Shown in pieces: positions 53,299-62,847 of a stretch of 64,000 nt of DNA (its first letter is position 1; the number at the start of each line of letters is the position of its first letter). Source of the DNA: Bacteroidota bacterium (lineage in GTDB: Bacteria > Bacteroidota > Bacteroidia > Palsa-965); the NCBI GenBank assembly GCA_016194975.1, contig JACQAM010000023.1, forward strand, positions 186,001-250,000, in the 5' to 3' direction. Under the pieces are notes generated by a model that saw only the letters and a program-made list of their open reading frames with translations, was not told the DNA's origin and searched no databases. The position numbers and the translations under genes were made by a program.

Positions 53299-54261
53299 AT
53301 GAAAAAATATTTTCTTTTGATGCTGTTGTCCACCGGATTTTTTTCCGTAAAAATTTCTGCGCAGCAATTGCCCGATTATACCGGCTATCCTTCCATGTTT
53401 TTCCAATTGAATCCCGCATACACAGGAACGCGCGGTGACCTGGATGCGCGACTCGTTTATCGTAAGCAATGGGTTGGATTTGAAGATGCGCCCGTCACTC
53501 AATTCGCAGGAATACACAGCCGCTTGTGGAAAGGCCGTTTGGGCATTGGTACTACTATGTTCAAAGATGTAACGGGACCAACGAACAGAACAGATCTCGG
53601 CTTCACTGCAGCTTATCATCTTCATTTTCCAGATGTGGAATTCTCCGCCGGATTCGGTGCAGATTTCATGAAGTACACGATAGACGGATCGAAGATGACC
53701 ACGCACTGGACCGGAGATCCGGCCGTTGATAATACGATTACAGATTCGGAACGGAAAACAAATGCGCGCGCCGGAATTTTATTGTACAACGATCGTTTTC
53801 ATTTCGGGCTCGGTGTTCTTTCGATGGTCAATAACAAATCGGAATTTTATCTGAATGACACCACGAAAAAATCGATCGTGAGTTATGTGCCGCATTATTT
53901 TTTCACCTGCGGATACAATTTTCACGGCAACCCTGAATATGTATGGGAAAATAATCTCATGGCTGAATATGTTACCGGCCTTCCGATCATGATCAATTAC
54001 AACCTGCGTGTGCATTACCGTGAAAAATTCATGGGTGGAGTTTCATGGCGTCTTAAAGATGCCATCGCTTTACAAGCAGGATACATTCTCCTCGATCATT
54101 TTCAATTCATTTATTCCTACGATATTGGAATTTCTCCTTTAAGAAAAGGACACAGCGGTTCGCACGAAGTCATGATCGGTTACCGTATGAATTTCGGCGA
54201 TCATCACGGCGGGTACAAAAATTTTGATGAATTCCAGAAACAGAAGTTTCATCTTTTCTGA
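53299..54261 (+). CDS. PorP/SprF family type IX secretion membrane protein
   Basis: 320 aa. Signal peptide (FLLMLLSTGFFSVKISAQ), then the family start QLPDYTGYPSMFFQLNPAYTG, and an outer-membrane barrel with RLVYRKQWVGFEDAPVT and GIHSRLWKGRLGIGT. In Bacteroidota, PorP/SprF proteins are encoded next to CHU_C-domain proteins and help secrete or hold them (SprF with SprB, known). This is the expected partner of 52232-53296. An alternative GTG start exists at 53293. Confidence 0.94.
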   Translation: MKKYFLLMLLSTGFFSVKISAQQLPDYTGYPSMFFQLNPAYTGTRGDLDARLVYRKQWVGFEDAPVTQFAGIHSRLWKGRLGIGTTMFKDVTGPTNRTDLGFTAAYHLHFPDVEFSAGFGADFMKYTIDGSKMTTHWTGDPAVDNTITDSERKTNARAGILLYNDRFHFGLGVLSMVNNKSEFYLNDTTKKSIVSYVPHYFFTCGYNFHGNPEYVWENNLMAEYVTGLPIMINYNLRVHYREKFMGGVSWRLKDAIALQAGYILLDHFQFIYSYDIGISPLRKGHSGSHEVMIGYRMNFGDHHGGYKNFDEFQKQKFHLF

Positions 54262-54271
54262 TCGCTCTCAC

Positions 54272-55066
54272 CTACTCCACCATTTTATAAATTTCTGCTG
54301 CACGTTCGCGCGTACACGAATTAAAATGCCACCACTCGGTTTGTATCCCGAAAAATCCGGCATGACGCATCACTTCGCGGAGAATTTCACGATTCGAAAT
54401 TTCATACTGTGTCAATTCTCCATTCGCAAGTAATTCATTTTCCTTCTGTGGTTGTGCCTTGTCACCGAAATAATCAAAATCGGTTCCCATGTCGAGCGGA
54501 ATTCCATGCTCATCAATAATGGAAAGATCAACCGCAGCACCATAATTGTGCAAAGAACCTTTTCCCGGATTGGAAAGATATTTCTGCCGCTCGCCCGGCG
54601 GAAGATGAAGCGTGTCCCACATCATGCGCTGAATATGCTGTGGCCGCACCGCATCATACACGATCAGCGAATAGAATGGAAATTTTTTCCTGAGGTACTT
54701 CTGCGCTTCGGCTAATTTCTGCGCCACATCTTTCTGCAGGTAACACTGATCGAAATCGCCGTACATATCCAGCTTCAGGAAATTATTGATCGTGGAATAA
54801 CGCAATTCTGTTTTAATTGTGGAATCCAGATCTTTCACGTTAATGAGCCCGGCTTCCATCAGTTTTTTTTCCAGCTCACTCATTTTTTTTTCCGTAACAG
54901 AATCTGAATTTGCTTTTTCCAGAAATGATTTATTTACGAGAGAATCGTTCTCAATCGGAATGGAACTGTCCGGCGGAGACGGATCTTTTTTTGTTTTTTC
55001 TTCGCAGGAAAAAAAAAGGAACAGGAAGGAAAAACAAAACAGCGTTCGCACACACAAATGTATCAA
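54272..55066 (-). CDS. D-Ala-D-Ala dipeptidase-like (VanX/M15D) lipoprotein
   Basis: 264 aa. Lipobox FFSC (lipid Cys21), then a polar/coiled Lys-Asp-Glu-rich stretch (about 25-80). The M15D domain follows: SLHNYGAAVD carries zinc ligands His173 and Asp180, and EWWHF carries catalytic Glu244 and His247. VanX-type enzymes cut D-Ala-D-Ala; periplasmic forms without a vancomycin operon may recycle peptidoglycan dipeptide (inference). No vanA-like neighbours are seen. Confidence 0.9.
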   Translation of the reverse strand: MIHLCVRTLFCFSFLFLFFSCEEKTKKDPSPPDSSIPIENDSLVNKSFLEKANSDSVTEKKMSELEKKLMEAGLINVKDLDSTIKTELRYSTINNFLKLDMYGDFDQCYLQKDVAQKLAEAQKYLRKKFPFYSLIVYDAVRPQHIQRMMWDTLHLPPGERQKYLSNPGKGSLHNYGAAVDLSIIDEHGIPLDMGTDFDYFGDKAQPQKENELLANGELTQYEISNREILREVMRHAGFFGIQTEWWHFNSCTRERAAEIYKMVE

Positions 55067-55218
55067 TACGCCATTATCCCTTCCAAAACCCGGTTTTCTA
55101 TAGCCGGAAATGCACCATTCACAACGGAAATCTTCCGCCGGGAATAATGTGTCGGCGGCGTTTTCATTTTTCCTATTTTCACAACTTCATTGACGAAAAT
55201 CAACTCAAATTCCAGATC

Positions 55219-57261
55219 ATGAAAACTCTTCTTCCTTTTTTTCTTCCGCTTGCTTTCGTTGCAACATTTTCTTCCTGTAATCCCGACGAACAGGCAGCCA
55301 CTTCCAACAACGCCATCGATACCACCAATTTCGACAAAAGCGTTCGCGCGCAGGATGATTTTTACCAATATGTGAATGGTACATGGCTCAAGAATAACCC
55401 GGTTCCTTCTTCTGAAAACAGTTGGGGTGCTTTCAATATTCTTGCTGATAAAAGCAAAAAAGATCTGAGAGCTATTTGTGAAGAATCAGCAAAAGGAAAT
55501 AATCCTGCAGGATCGAATGCAGAGAAGATTGGTGATTTCTATAGCTCAGGAATGGATTCTGTTGCAGTTGAAAATGCAAAATTCGCACCGATCCAGGAAT
55601 ACCTCGACCACATTAACGCAATAAAAGACCTCGCGTCTCTCAATGCAGAGATAGCAGAACTTCATTCCATGGAAATGTCGGCTGGATTCAGCATGGGCAT
55701 TACTGCCGATATGAAAGACAGCAAAACCAATGCGCTTTACGTGGGGCAATCCGGAACTTTTCTCCCGGAAAAAGAATATTATTTTTCCGAAGAAACCAAA
55801 CCTTTCCGCGAAGCTTACAAAGTTCATTTGCTGAATATGTTCAAGCTTATGGGTGATGATGAAATGACTGCGAAGAAAAACGGTGAAGCAGTTTTCCAGA
55901 TCGAATCCATGCTCGCCGATTCTTCCATGTCGGCAGAAGAAGAACGCGACCTTGAAAAAATGTATAACAAAATGTCGAAGGAGGATCTGATGAAGTTGTG
56001 TCCCGATTTTGACTGGAATACTTACTTCACTGCGCTGGGCATTCCTGCTGTGAATTTTGTGATCGTCACGCAACCTTCATTCCTGCGCCAGTTCAACCAC
56101 ATGCTTAAATCTACTCCGCTCGATGCATGGAAAGCTTACCTGCGCTTTGCGCTCGTACACAATTGCGCGCCTGCATTGCACAGCGCGGTGGCGAATGAAA
56201 ATTTCAATTTTTTCGGAACAATGCTCAGCGGAATTCAGAAACAACAGGAAAGATGGAAACGTGTTCTCGGTAACACGCAGGGCGCACTCAACGAAGCGCT
56301 CGGCCAGATTTATGTTCAGAAACATTTCAGCCAGGAAGCAAAAGATCGTGTGAATGGAATGGTGACGAATCTTATAGCCGCCTACAAAGAAAGAATTCAG
56401 TCGAGAGACTGGATGAGTGATGCAACAAAAAAATCGGCGTTTGCAAAACTGGAATCCATTCTGCGGAAACTTGCTTTCCCCGATAAGTGGAGAGATTATT
56501 CGGGGCTGATGATCACAAAAGATTCCTACATGAAAAATATTCTCAATGGGAATATCTTCGATATGAAATTCAATATTTCAAAACTTTCCAAACCGGTTGA
56601 CAGAATGGAATGGGGAATGTCGCCGGCAACGATCAATGCTTATTACAATCCTTCGAATAATGAAATTGTTTTTCCCGCCGCAATAATGCAGCCGCCCTTT
56701 TTCGATCCGAATGCTGATGATGCGGTGAATTACGGAGCAATGGGCGCAGTGATCGGGCACGAACTCACTCACGGTTTCGATGACCAGGGTTCCATGTACG
56801 ATGCCGATGGAAATATGAAGAACTGGTGGACCACACAGGACAGCACGAATTTTAAAAATAAAACAGAAAAACTCGCCGCGCAATTCGACCAGTTCGTTGC
56901 AGTCGATAGCATGCAACTTCATGTGAACGGCCATCTCACCAATGGAGAAAACATTGCCGATCTCGGCGGACTCACCATTTCTTATTATGCTTTCAAAAAA
57001 TCGCTCGAGGGAAAACCTGAACCGGCGAAGATTTGCGGATTTACTGCAGAGCAAAGATTTTTCCTTGCGTGGGCGCAGGCGTGGAGAACCAATCAGAAAA
57101 CGAAAGCCGTGATCTTCCAGGTAAAAACAAATCCGCATGCGCCTGCACGATTCCGCGTGCTCGGGCCGCTTTCAAATCTCCAGGAATTCTATGATGCTTT
57201 CGGTGTGAAAGAAGGAGATAAAATGTACCGCAAACCGGAAGACCGTGTCCTGATCTGGTAA
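55219..57261 (+). CDS. pepO: M13 (neprilysin/PepO) metallopeptidase lipoprotein
   Basis: 680 aa from MKTLLPFFLPLAFVATFSSC, whose lipobox FSSC gives lipid Cys20; the frame runs upstream to 54910 but over the divergent gene. The M13 N-domain (FYQYVNGTWLKNNPVP) is followed by the zinc site HELTH at 514-518 and the third ligand in ENIADLGGL (Glu577, Asp581). The C-terminus has EDRVLIW, family-typical. It should degrade short peptides in the periplasm or on the cell surface. A terminator follows. Confidence 0.93.
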   Translation: MKTLLPFFLPLAFVATFSSCNPDEQAATSNNAIDTTNFDKSVRAQDDFYQYVNGTWLKNNPVPSSENSWGAFNILADKSKKDLRAICEESAKGNNPAGSNAEKIGDFYSSGMDSVAVENAKFAPIQEYLDHINAIKDLASLNAEIAELHSMEMSAGFSMGITADMKDSKTNALYVGQSGTFLPEKEYYFSEETKPFREAYKVHLLNMFKLMGDDEMTAKKNGEAVFQIESMLADSSMSAEEERDLEKMYNKMSKEDLMKLCPDFDWNTYFTALGIPAVNFVIVTQPSFLRQFNHMLKSTPLDAWKAYLRFALVHNCAPALHSAVANENFNFFGTMLSGIQKQQERWKRVLGNTQGALNEALGQIYVQKHFSQEAKDRVNGMVTNLIAAYKERIQSRDWMSDATKKSAFAKLESILRKLAFPDKWRDYSGLMITKDSYMKNILNGNIFDMKFNISKLSKPVDRMEWGMSPATINAYYNPSNNEIVFPAAIMQPPFFDPNADDAVNYGAMGAVIGHELTHGFDDQGSMYDADGNMKNWWTTQDSTNFKNKTEKLAAQFDQFVAVDSMQLHVNGHLTNGENIADLGGLTISYYAFKKSLEGKPEPAKICGFTAEQRFFLAWAQAWRTNQKTKAVIFQVKTNPHAPARFRVLGPLSNLQEFYDAFGVKEGDKMYRKPEDRVLIW

Positions 57262-57278
57262 TTGATTTTTTTTATGAC

Positions 57279-57310
57279 AGGGCCGCGATATTTCGTGGCT
57301 CTTTCATTTT
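57279..57310 (+). terminator. Rho-independent terminator of the M13 peptidase gene
   Basis: AGGGCCGCGA (57279-57288) pairs with TCGTGGCTCT (57293-57302) over a 4-nt loop, with two G-T pairs, followed by CTTTCATTTT. Confidence 0.7.
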
Positions 57311-57379
57311 AAAATAATTTCATTGCTTATCCGACTGTTTTCAAAGGGTATCATCAAACCTGAAAGCCACATTATTCCA

Positions 57380-57387
57380 TATCTTTG
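57380..57387 (+). promoter_or_regulatory. -7 box of yidC
   Basis: TATCTTTG fits TAnnTTTG, 57 nt before the yidC ATG. Confidence 0.5.
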
Positions 57388-57443
57388 CCCGCTCTTAAAA
57401 CAGTTTGCATCGCCCCGTATTTCCTGGTCTCAATAACGCTTAA

Positions 57444-59360
57444 ATGGACAGAAGAACACTTATAGGTTTCGTAATGATCTCCTTCATCCTCGTTTTCTGG
57501 ATGACGTGGAATTCCGGTAACAAGGATAAAGAAGCAGCCACACAAAAACGTATCGACGATTCCATCGCTCATCTCGATTCGATCGATCATTCGGAAAAGG
57601 TGGCGCTCAATAAAAAGAAAGACGACAGCATAAAGAATTTCCTGGCTAAAAATCCCAACATCAATTCCGATTCGTTGCGCAAAGCGCTGGAGAAACAGAA
57701 TTTCGGGATCTTCTGCAACGCGCATAAAGGAACTGATTCTGTATTCACGATTGAAAATGAAAGACTGAAAGCCGATATCGCGAGCAAAGGCGGCAAGATC
57801 GTAAGAGTGGAATTGAAAGGAATAAAAACGTGGGACGGAAAACCGCTCTATCTTTTCAACAACGATTCCACTCACTTCGGCCTCTCTTTCTTCGACCGCA
57901 AGAGAAAACGTTACTCTACCGATTCACTTTATTTTCACGCTGCCGGAAATTCATTCAGGGTGAATGGAAAAGATTCCAACAGCATTTCCATGAGGTTGTA
58001 TCCTGACACAACCGGCTGCTACATCGAATTTCGTTATTCGCTGCGTGGAAATTCCAGTCTCGTTGGCTGCACGACTTCATTCGCAGGGCTTGATCAGTTG
58101 CTCGATGACGGCCAGTCGCAACTCGACCTTACCTGGGCAATGAACACTCCTTCGCAGGAAAAAAGCCTCAAGAACCAGCAAATGGTGGCTTCTGTCTTCT
58201 ATAATTTCGACGGGGAAGATGGTGTGGATAATCTGAAAGAAACCGGAGAAGATTCCAAATCACTGATCGGGAATGTGAAATGGGTTTCTTTCAAGCAACA
58301 ATATTTTTCTTCCATTCTCATTGCGAAAACAAAATTCGCCAACAACGGTGAAGCTTCCATTCACACACCTTCCGATCCTTTCACGGTGAAATCCATGTCG
58401 GCAACTGTTCCGGTTCCATTCAGGAAAACAGCAAAAGAATCTTTCGCAATGAATTTTTATTTCGGGCCGAACAAATACAGCGATCTTAAATCTTACGATC
58501 TCCATCTCGAACGCGAGATCAATCTCGGCTGGTCTATTTTTGGCGGCATCAACCGTTACATTTTTATTCCTCTTTTTTCCTGGCTCGGCGACAACATCGC
58601 GAATTACGGAATTGTAATTCTCCTGCTCACGATCATTGTGAAGATCGTTCTCTTCCCGATCGCCTACAAATCATTTCTCTCTTCAGCTAAAATGCGCGTG
58701 CTTAAACCGGAGATCGATGAGATCAATGCGAAATTTGGAAAAGATGATCCGCTGAAAAAACAACAAGCGACAATGGCGCTTTACAAAAAAGCCGGGGTGA
58801 ATCCTGCTGCTGGTTGTATTCCTTTGTTGCTGCAGATCCCGATCCTCTTCGCACTCATTCGACTTTTCCCTTCGGCGTATGAATTACGCCAGCATGGATT
58901 TTTGTGGGCACACGATCTTTCCACTTATGATTCTGTCTGGAATTTTGGTTTCAATGTTCCCGGTTATGGCGATCACATGAGTTTGTTTGCACTGCTCATG
59001 ACCGTTTCTACTATTCTTTACACGTGGATGAACCAACAGACATTACAACCCGGAAGCGCACAACTTCCAGGAATGAAATGGCTCATCTACATCATGCCCA
59101 TACTTTTCCTCGGATTCCTGAACAGTTATTCCTCGGCGCTCAGTTATTATTATTTCATCAGCAACATGATCACGTTCACACAAATGGCAGTGATGAAAAG
59201 ATTCGTGGATCACGATGCGATTCGAGCGAAGATCGACGAGAATAAAAAGAAACCTGTGAAGCAATCGGGTTTCATGCAGCGATTGGAGAAAGCGCAACGC
59301 GAACGGCAAAAACAATTGGTCGATGCGCAGAAGAATGCGAAGGGCGGGAAGAAGAAGTAG
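57444..59360 (+). CDS. yidC: Membrane protein insertase YidC
   Basis: 638 aa. It begins with MDRRTLIGFVMISFILVFW (first TM), followed by a large periplasmic domain (about 75-385), then TM helices with the catalytic region IAYKSFLSSAKMRVLKPEI, CIPLLLQIPILFALIRLF and NSYSSALSYYYF. The C-terminal tail is Lys/Arg/Gln-rich, as in the Bacteroidota subtype. It inserts membrane proteins alone or with Sec. No rnpA/rpmH locus is beside it. Confidence 0.96.
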   Translation: MDRRTLIGFVMISFILVFWMTWNSGNKDKEAATQKRIDDSIAHLDSIDHSEKVALNKKKDDSIKNFLAKNPNINSDSLRKALEKQNFGIFCNAHKGTDSVFTIENERLKADIASKGGKIVRVELKGIKTWDGKPLYLFNNDSTHFGLSFFDRKRKRYSTDSLYFHAAGNSFRVNGKDSNSISMRLYPDTTGCYIEFRYSLRGNSSLVGCTTSFAGLDQLLDDGQSQLDLTWAMNTPSQEKSLKNQQMVASVFYNFDGEDGVDNLKETGEDSKSLIGNVKWVSFKQQYFSSILIAKTKFANNGEASIHTPSDPFTVKSMSATVPVPFRKTAKESFAMNFYFGPNKYSDLKSYDLHLEREINLGWSIFGGINRYIFIPLFSWLGDNIANYGIVILLLTIIVKIVLFPIAYKSFLSSAKMRVLKPEIDEINAKFGKDDPLKKQQATMALYKKAGVNPAAGCIPLLLQIPILFALIRLFPSAYELRQHGFLWAHDLSTYDSVWNFGFNVPGYGDHMSLFALLMTVSTILYTWMNQQTLQPGSAQLPGMKWLIYIMPILFLGFLNSYSSALSYYYFISNMITFTQMAVMKRFVDHDAIRAKIDENKKKPVKQSGFMQRLEKAQRERQKQLVDAQKNAKGGKKK

Positions 59361-59475
59361 CGGCAGTTGGCATTTCCTTGAGAGAAACATTTTTTTGCTT
59401 CATGTATGTTCGTGGATTAAATTTAAACCCTGCAGGCGCAGCGTGGTCTTACTCATAATTCAAAAAAACTGTACG

Positions 59476-61221
59476 ATGAAAAACTTTTTACTCGCTGCGT
59501 TTATTTTATTCTCAACCCTTTCTCCGGCACAACTTAATCAGCGATTTTATTCGAGCGGAAATAATCCGTTCATCGCGCAGGATCTTGGCGCTGAGGTGAG
59601 TTACACTTTTGTAAGCTGGCGCGATATTCAGCAGAACATGTCGTCCACTTTCAATTGGAGTTTACTCGACACACGAATTCAGAATGCGCAAACACTCGGC
59701 CTGCGTACGATGATCGTCATTAATTGCACCAGCCCGCTTACTTCGCAGGATAGTATTCCCGGAACATGTGCGTACGATTCACATCTCAATCCCACGAGTG
59801 ATAACGGTTCTTCATGGATGCCTGTTGGAAGCGACACCGCGCAATGGAAAATTTTTGTGCAGGCGTTGGTCGACCGGTACGATGGAGATACTACCAATGA
59901 CATGAACGGGCTTATCTATCCTGTGAAAGAATGGAAAGTTGTGGGACAGGAATGGCAGCGCGTGTGGTGCAGCTCATACAATGACACGTTACTCGCAAAT
60001 GCGCAGCAATTCGTTCAATTGGTAAACATGACCTACCGCGTTATCAAAACACAACAACCTTCTTCAGTAATTTGTTTTGCAGGAATTGATCCACGTGGTG
60101 CGAAAGAATCTTTTTCCGAAAATTATTTTAATCAGCCCACACTTTGCCTCAGCCAGAATTGTACATCAACTCAAAATGTAACGCCACCACAGATTATTAT
60201 GATCCCTGGTTTTCAAAGCAACAGGAGAAACGTACAATATATTTTCAATAATGCAATGTATGACGAAGTGGATGTGCACATGTACGGTTATTGGAATGAT
60301 ATTCCCGGAGTAGTAGCATGGTTGCGCGATTCTGCGCAGGGAAAGCCGGTTGTTTTTATGGAAGGCGGAGGTCCGTACTGCCCCGCATGTGAAAATATTT
60401 ATCACAATTCTTCTGACACAGATGGCCGTTTACCAACATTGCTTGTGCGCGATAATGCATCTTATGTTGTTTATTATTTCATCACCGGTTTTGCAAATGG
60501 TGTAAGTGAAATGCACTGGAATCACGGACCCGAATATTCCGGCTGGGGCGCAACGTTCGGCGATCTCGATCTGTTAAGCATCAATAGCGTGCGCAAACCT
60601 TCTTACTACGTTTATCGCTGGCTGGCGAAAGATCTTTTTTCAAATTCGTCAGCCGACACAGTGGAGAATATTCCTGAAAGTGATCCGCAGCTTTATCATT
60701 ACATCATCAATCCATTAGGAATGAATGTGGCGTGGTCAACGAATCCAACTGACAGTATTGTGATCACGGGGCCAGGACAACTTTACCGATGGGACATTCC
60801 TCTTGCATGCGATTCGCTTTATCCTACTTACTGCGATTCACTCGTGCAACAAAGTTCGATTGCCGTTGGAAGTTCTTACACGATCTATCTCAACAACGAC
60901 GTTCCGGTTTTCTATAGCTGGAATAACGTTTTGTCGTCTTCGCAAAATATTGCTGACGCCGATTCTTATTCTGTAAAAATTTATCCTGATCCCTTCAGTG
61001 AAACTGCCACACTAAAAATAAACGGGCCGGAGATCCGTGGTGCAGAAGTAAAATTGTATAACGATCTTGGACAGAATGTAAAAACGATTAACGCAGGAAC
61101 AATTGGACTGGGCCAAACCATCACCCTTCAAAGAGATAATTTACCAGATGGATTTTATTTTATCCAGCTCGTGCAGGACAATAAAATTCTTGCCGTCGAA
61201 AAGCTGATGATTGCAGAGTGA
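59476..61221 (+). CDS. Secreted glycosidase-like TIM-barrel protein with type A sorting tail
   Basis: 581 aa from MKNFLLAAFILFSTLSPAQ; the frame is open from 59323. The first 380 residues look like a clan-A glycoside hydrolase barrel: FVSWRDIQQNM, WKVVGQEWQRVW (candidate acid Glu), VDVHMYGYWND, and PVVFMEGGGPYC (candidate nucleophile Glu). The last 85 residues are a Por/type A sorting domain (VKIYPDPFSETATL, VKLYNDLGQNV, LPDGFYFIQL). The family (GH39/GH-like) cannot be fixed by eye. It should be exported by the type IX system. Confidence 0.75.
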   Translation: MKNFLLAAFILFSTLSPAQLNQRFYSSGNNPFIAQDLGAEVSYTFVSWRDIQQNMSSTFNWSLLDTRIQNAQTLGLRTMIVINCTSPLTSQDSIPGTCAYDSHLNPTSDNGSSWMPVGSDTAQWKIFVQALVDRYDGDTTNDMNGLIYPVKEWKVVGQEWQRVWCSSYNDTLLANAQQFVQLVNMTYRVIKTQQPSSVICFAGIDPRGAKESFSENYFNQPTLCLSQNCTSTQNVTPPQIIMIPGFQSNRRNVQYIFNNAMYDEVDVHMYGYWNDIPGVVAWLRDSAQGKPVVFMEGGGPYCPACENIYHNSSDTDGRLPTLLVRDNASYVVYYFITGFANGVSEMHWNHGPEYSGWGATFGDLDLLSINSVRKPSYYVYRWLAKDLFSNSSADTVENIPESDPQLYHYIINPLGMNVAWSTNPTDSIVITGPGQLYRWDIPLACDSLYPTYCDSLVQQSSIAVGSSYTIYLNNDVPVFYSWNNVLSSSQNIADADSYSVKIYPDPFSETATLKINGPEIRGAEVKLYNDLGQNVKTINAGTIGLGQTITLQRDNLPDGFYFIQLVQDNKILAVEKLMIAE

Positions 61222-61260
61222 GAAAGCCGTGAGTTCTGTTTTGAAATAAAATTTCACTTT

Positions 61261-61899
61261 ATGTACGATCTTCCTTATCACAAAGAAAAAAACGAACAGG
61301 TCATCAAAGAATTTATCGATCAACACCCTTTCGCTTTTCTCACCGGTTGCGATTCACAGAACAAACCAATCGCAACGCAGGTTCCTGTTTTCATTGAAGA
61401 AAAAGACGGAAAGAAAATACTACGCGGGCATATCATGAAAAATACGGATCATCATAAAGCATTTTTACATAATGAAAATGTGCTCGCGGTTTTTAATGGC
61501 CCGCACACGTACGTGAGCGCTACGTGGTACAGCGATCCGCATTTGCCTTCGACATGGAATTATATGAGCGTGCATGTGAAAGGTGTGATCAGATTTCTTG
61601 ACGACGCTGCATTGGAAGATGTTTTGCGTTTGACCTCTTTACATTTTGAGAATTATGATAAGAGTTCAACGACGACGTATGATAATATTCCGGAAGCTTT
61701 CAAACAGAAAGTGATGAATGCTATAGTCGCATTCGAAATTGAAATAAAAGAGATCGATACTGTTTTCAAACTCAGCCAGGATCGGGATAAGAAAAGTTAT
61801 CTCAATATTATTGCGAAGCTGAAAGAAAAAGGAGAAGATGGAAAAGCGATCGCGATGGAGATGGAAAAAAGAATGAAGCAGCAATTTCCGGAAAATTAA
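61261..61899 (+). CDS. PaiB-like FMN-binding protein
   Basis: 212 aa. The split-barrel flavin domain shows FAFLTGCDSQ, IATQVPVFIE, LRGHIMKNTDHHKAF and VFNGPHTYVSATWYSD, the pattern of PaiB/FMN-binding negative regulators (paiAB of Bacillus, known). The C-terminal helix bundle has EDGKAIAMEMEKRM. A role in polyamine response or flavin-linked reduction is possible; no paiA-like acetyltransferase is adjacent. The region after it (61900 on) changes in composition. Confidence 0.85.
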   Translation: MYDLPYHKEKNEQVIKEFIDQHPFAFLTGCDSQNKPIATQVPVFIEEKDGKKILRGHIMKNTDHHKAFLHNENVLAVFNGPHTYVSATWYSDPHLPSTWNYMSVHVKGVIRFLDDAALEDVLRLTSLHFENYDKSSTTTYDNIPEAFKQKVMNAIVAFEIEIKEIDTVFKLSQDRDKKSYLNIIAKLKEKGEDGKAIAMEMEKRMKQQFPEN

Positions 61900-62160
61900 T
61901 TTTAGAAATTAATTGCCGGGCGTAATTTCTTCGGCAATATTCCGGACCGCCCTCCGCCATGGCAGCAGTAGGGTCACGGAGATATACTCTCATGTAAGTA
62001 CAAAAAGCATACAGGATATCAAAAGTCCGTTCGGCGATATGGAATTCTAAGTGCTTTGGATTATATTTGATAAACCCTGAATTCGTCGGGCTTATCCGCC
62101 CGAATTGGAGAGATAAGGATGAAAACGTCAGGGTTATAAACGAGTTAGGCGTCATACAAG
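61900..62160. other. Gene-free structured spacer before the SUKH-like gene
   Basis: No gene is visible here. It holds a TATATTTG -7 box at 62062-62069 and a cruciform-like element (62073-62135): AACCCTGA pairs with TCAGGGTT, and CGGGC (62087) pairs with GCCCG (62098) inside. GTTAGGCG follows at 62144. The start of the spacer (about 61915-61990) shows a minus-strand reading of a phrase AMAEGGPEYCRRNYARQL that looks like a recurrent repeat remnant. Confidence 0.5.
62144..62151 (+). other. GTTAGGCG motif (integron R''-like) before the SUKH-like gene
   Basis: GTTAGGC fits the GTTRRRY core where integron integrases cut attC sites. The same 8-mer recurs at 63198-63205 before the toxin-antitoxin pair, and its complement CGCCTAAC follows the SUKH-like gene at 62856. 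Confidence 0.4.
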
Positions 62161-62847
62161 ATGAGCCTAAAAAAAGGACTAATGGCAATAAAAATGACAG
62201 ATAAATTGAAGGAACTTGAAAAACAGCTTGGTGCGTTTTCAGAAAAATCTGAACTCTCTGGGGAAAGACTTTTATTGTTTCCAGAAAATTTTAGACGAGT
62301 TCATTCCTTTAAAATATTTGGTAACGATTTACTAGCCATACCAGCAAACCTAATTATTGAAGGTGATGATGAAGAGTTTGAAAAACCTTTTAGTTTTTTG
62401 GACAGCTTGGAAACCATAAAAATATTTGATAGTGAATTCAGACCAGAAGTTCCAGACGATTTTATTCAAATAGGAAATTTATGTGGTTCAACTGAAATCG
62501 TATTATTAAACAAGTTGAAGAACACTGTTCATATTTTCCATGTCTCTGACATTGCGGATAAGGATTGGCTGAAGTACAAATTGGAAAAAGCAATCTGTGA
62601 TTTAGAGGTATTCATTAACAATATTCGAGTTCAGACTGTTTGCTGTTTAATGAATCCTAAAGACTATTCTAAGTGGGATATTTTTGAAATTCGGAACAAT
62701 GAAATATTGACTTTTAATGAGCTTTTGCAATATACAGACAAAGAAACTACATGGAAAGAATACAAAAAACTTGTAGAAAAATCACTAGAGAAAGGTTTTA
62801 AAATTCATTATGCTCCGAAAAAACTATTAAATGAACTTGCAGAATAA
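62161..62847 (+). CDS. SUKH/SMI1-KNR4-like protein (tentative)
   Basis: 228 aa; starts at 62182 or 62194 (MTDKLKELEKQLG) are also possible. The protein is acidic and AT-richer in codon use than neighbours. The stretch PDDFIQIGNLCGSTEIVLLN, then VHIFHVSDIADKDWLKYK and VCCLMNPKDYSKWDIFEI, resembles SUKH (SMI1/KNR4) domains, often immunity proteins against contact toxins. No toxin gene is adjacent. It sits inside a segment bounded by GTTAGGCG motifs, like a gene cassette. Confidence 0.65.
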   Translation: MSLKKGLMAIKMTDKLKELEKQLGAFSEKSELSGERLLLFPENFRRVHSFKIFGNDLLAIPANLIIEGDDEEFEKPFSFLDSLETIKIFDSEFRPEVPDDFIQIGNLCGSTEIVLLNKLKNTVHIFHVSDIADKDWLKYKLEKAICDLEVFINNIRVQTVCCLMNPKDYSKWDIFEIRNNEILTFNELLQYTDKETTWKEYKKLVEKSLEKGFKIHYAPKKLLNELAE

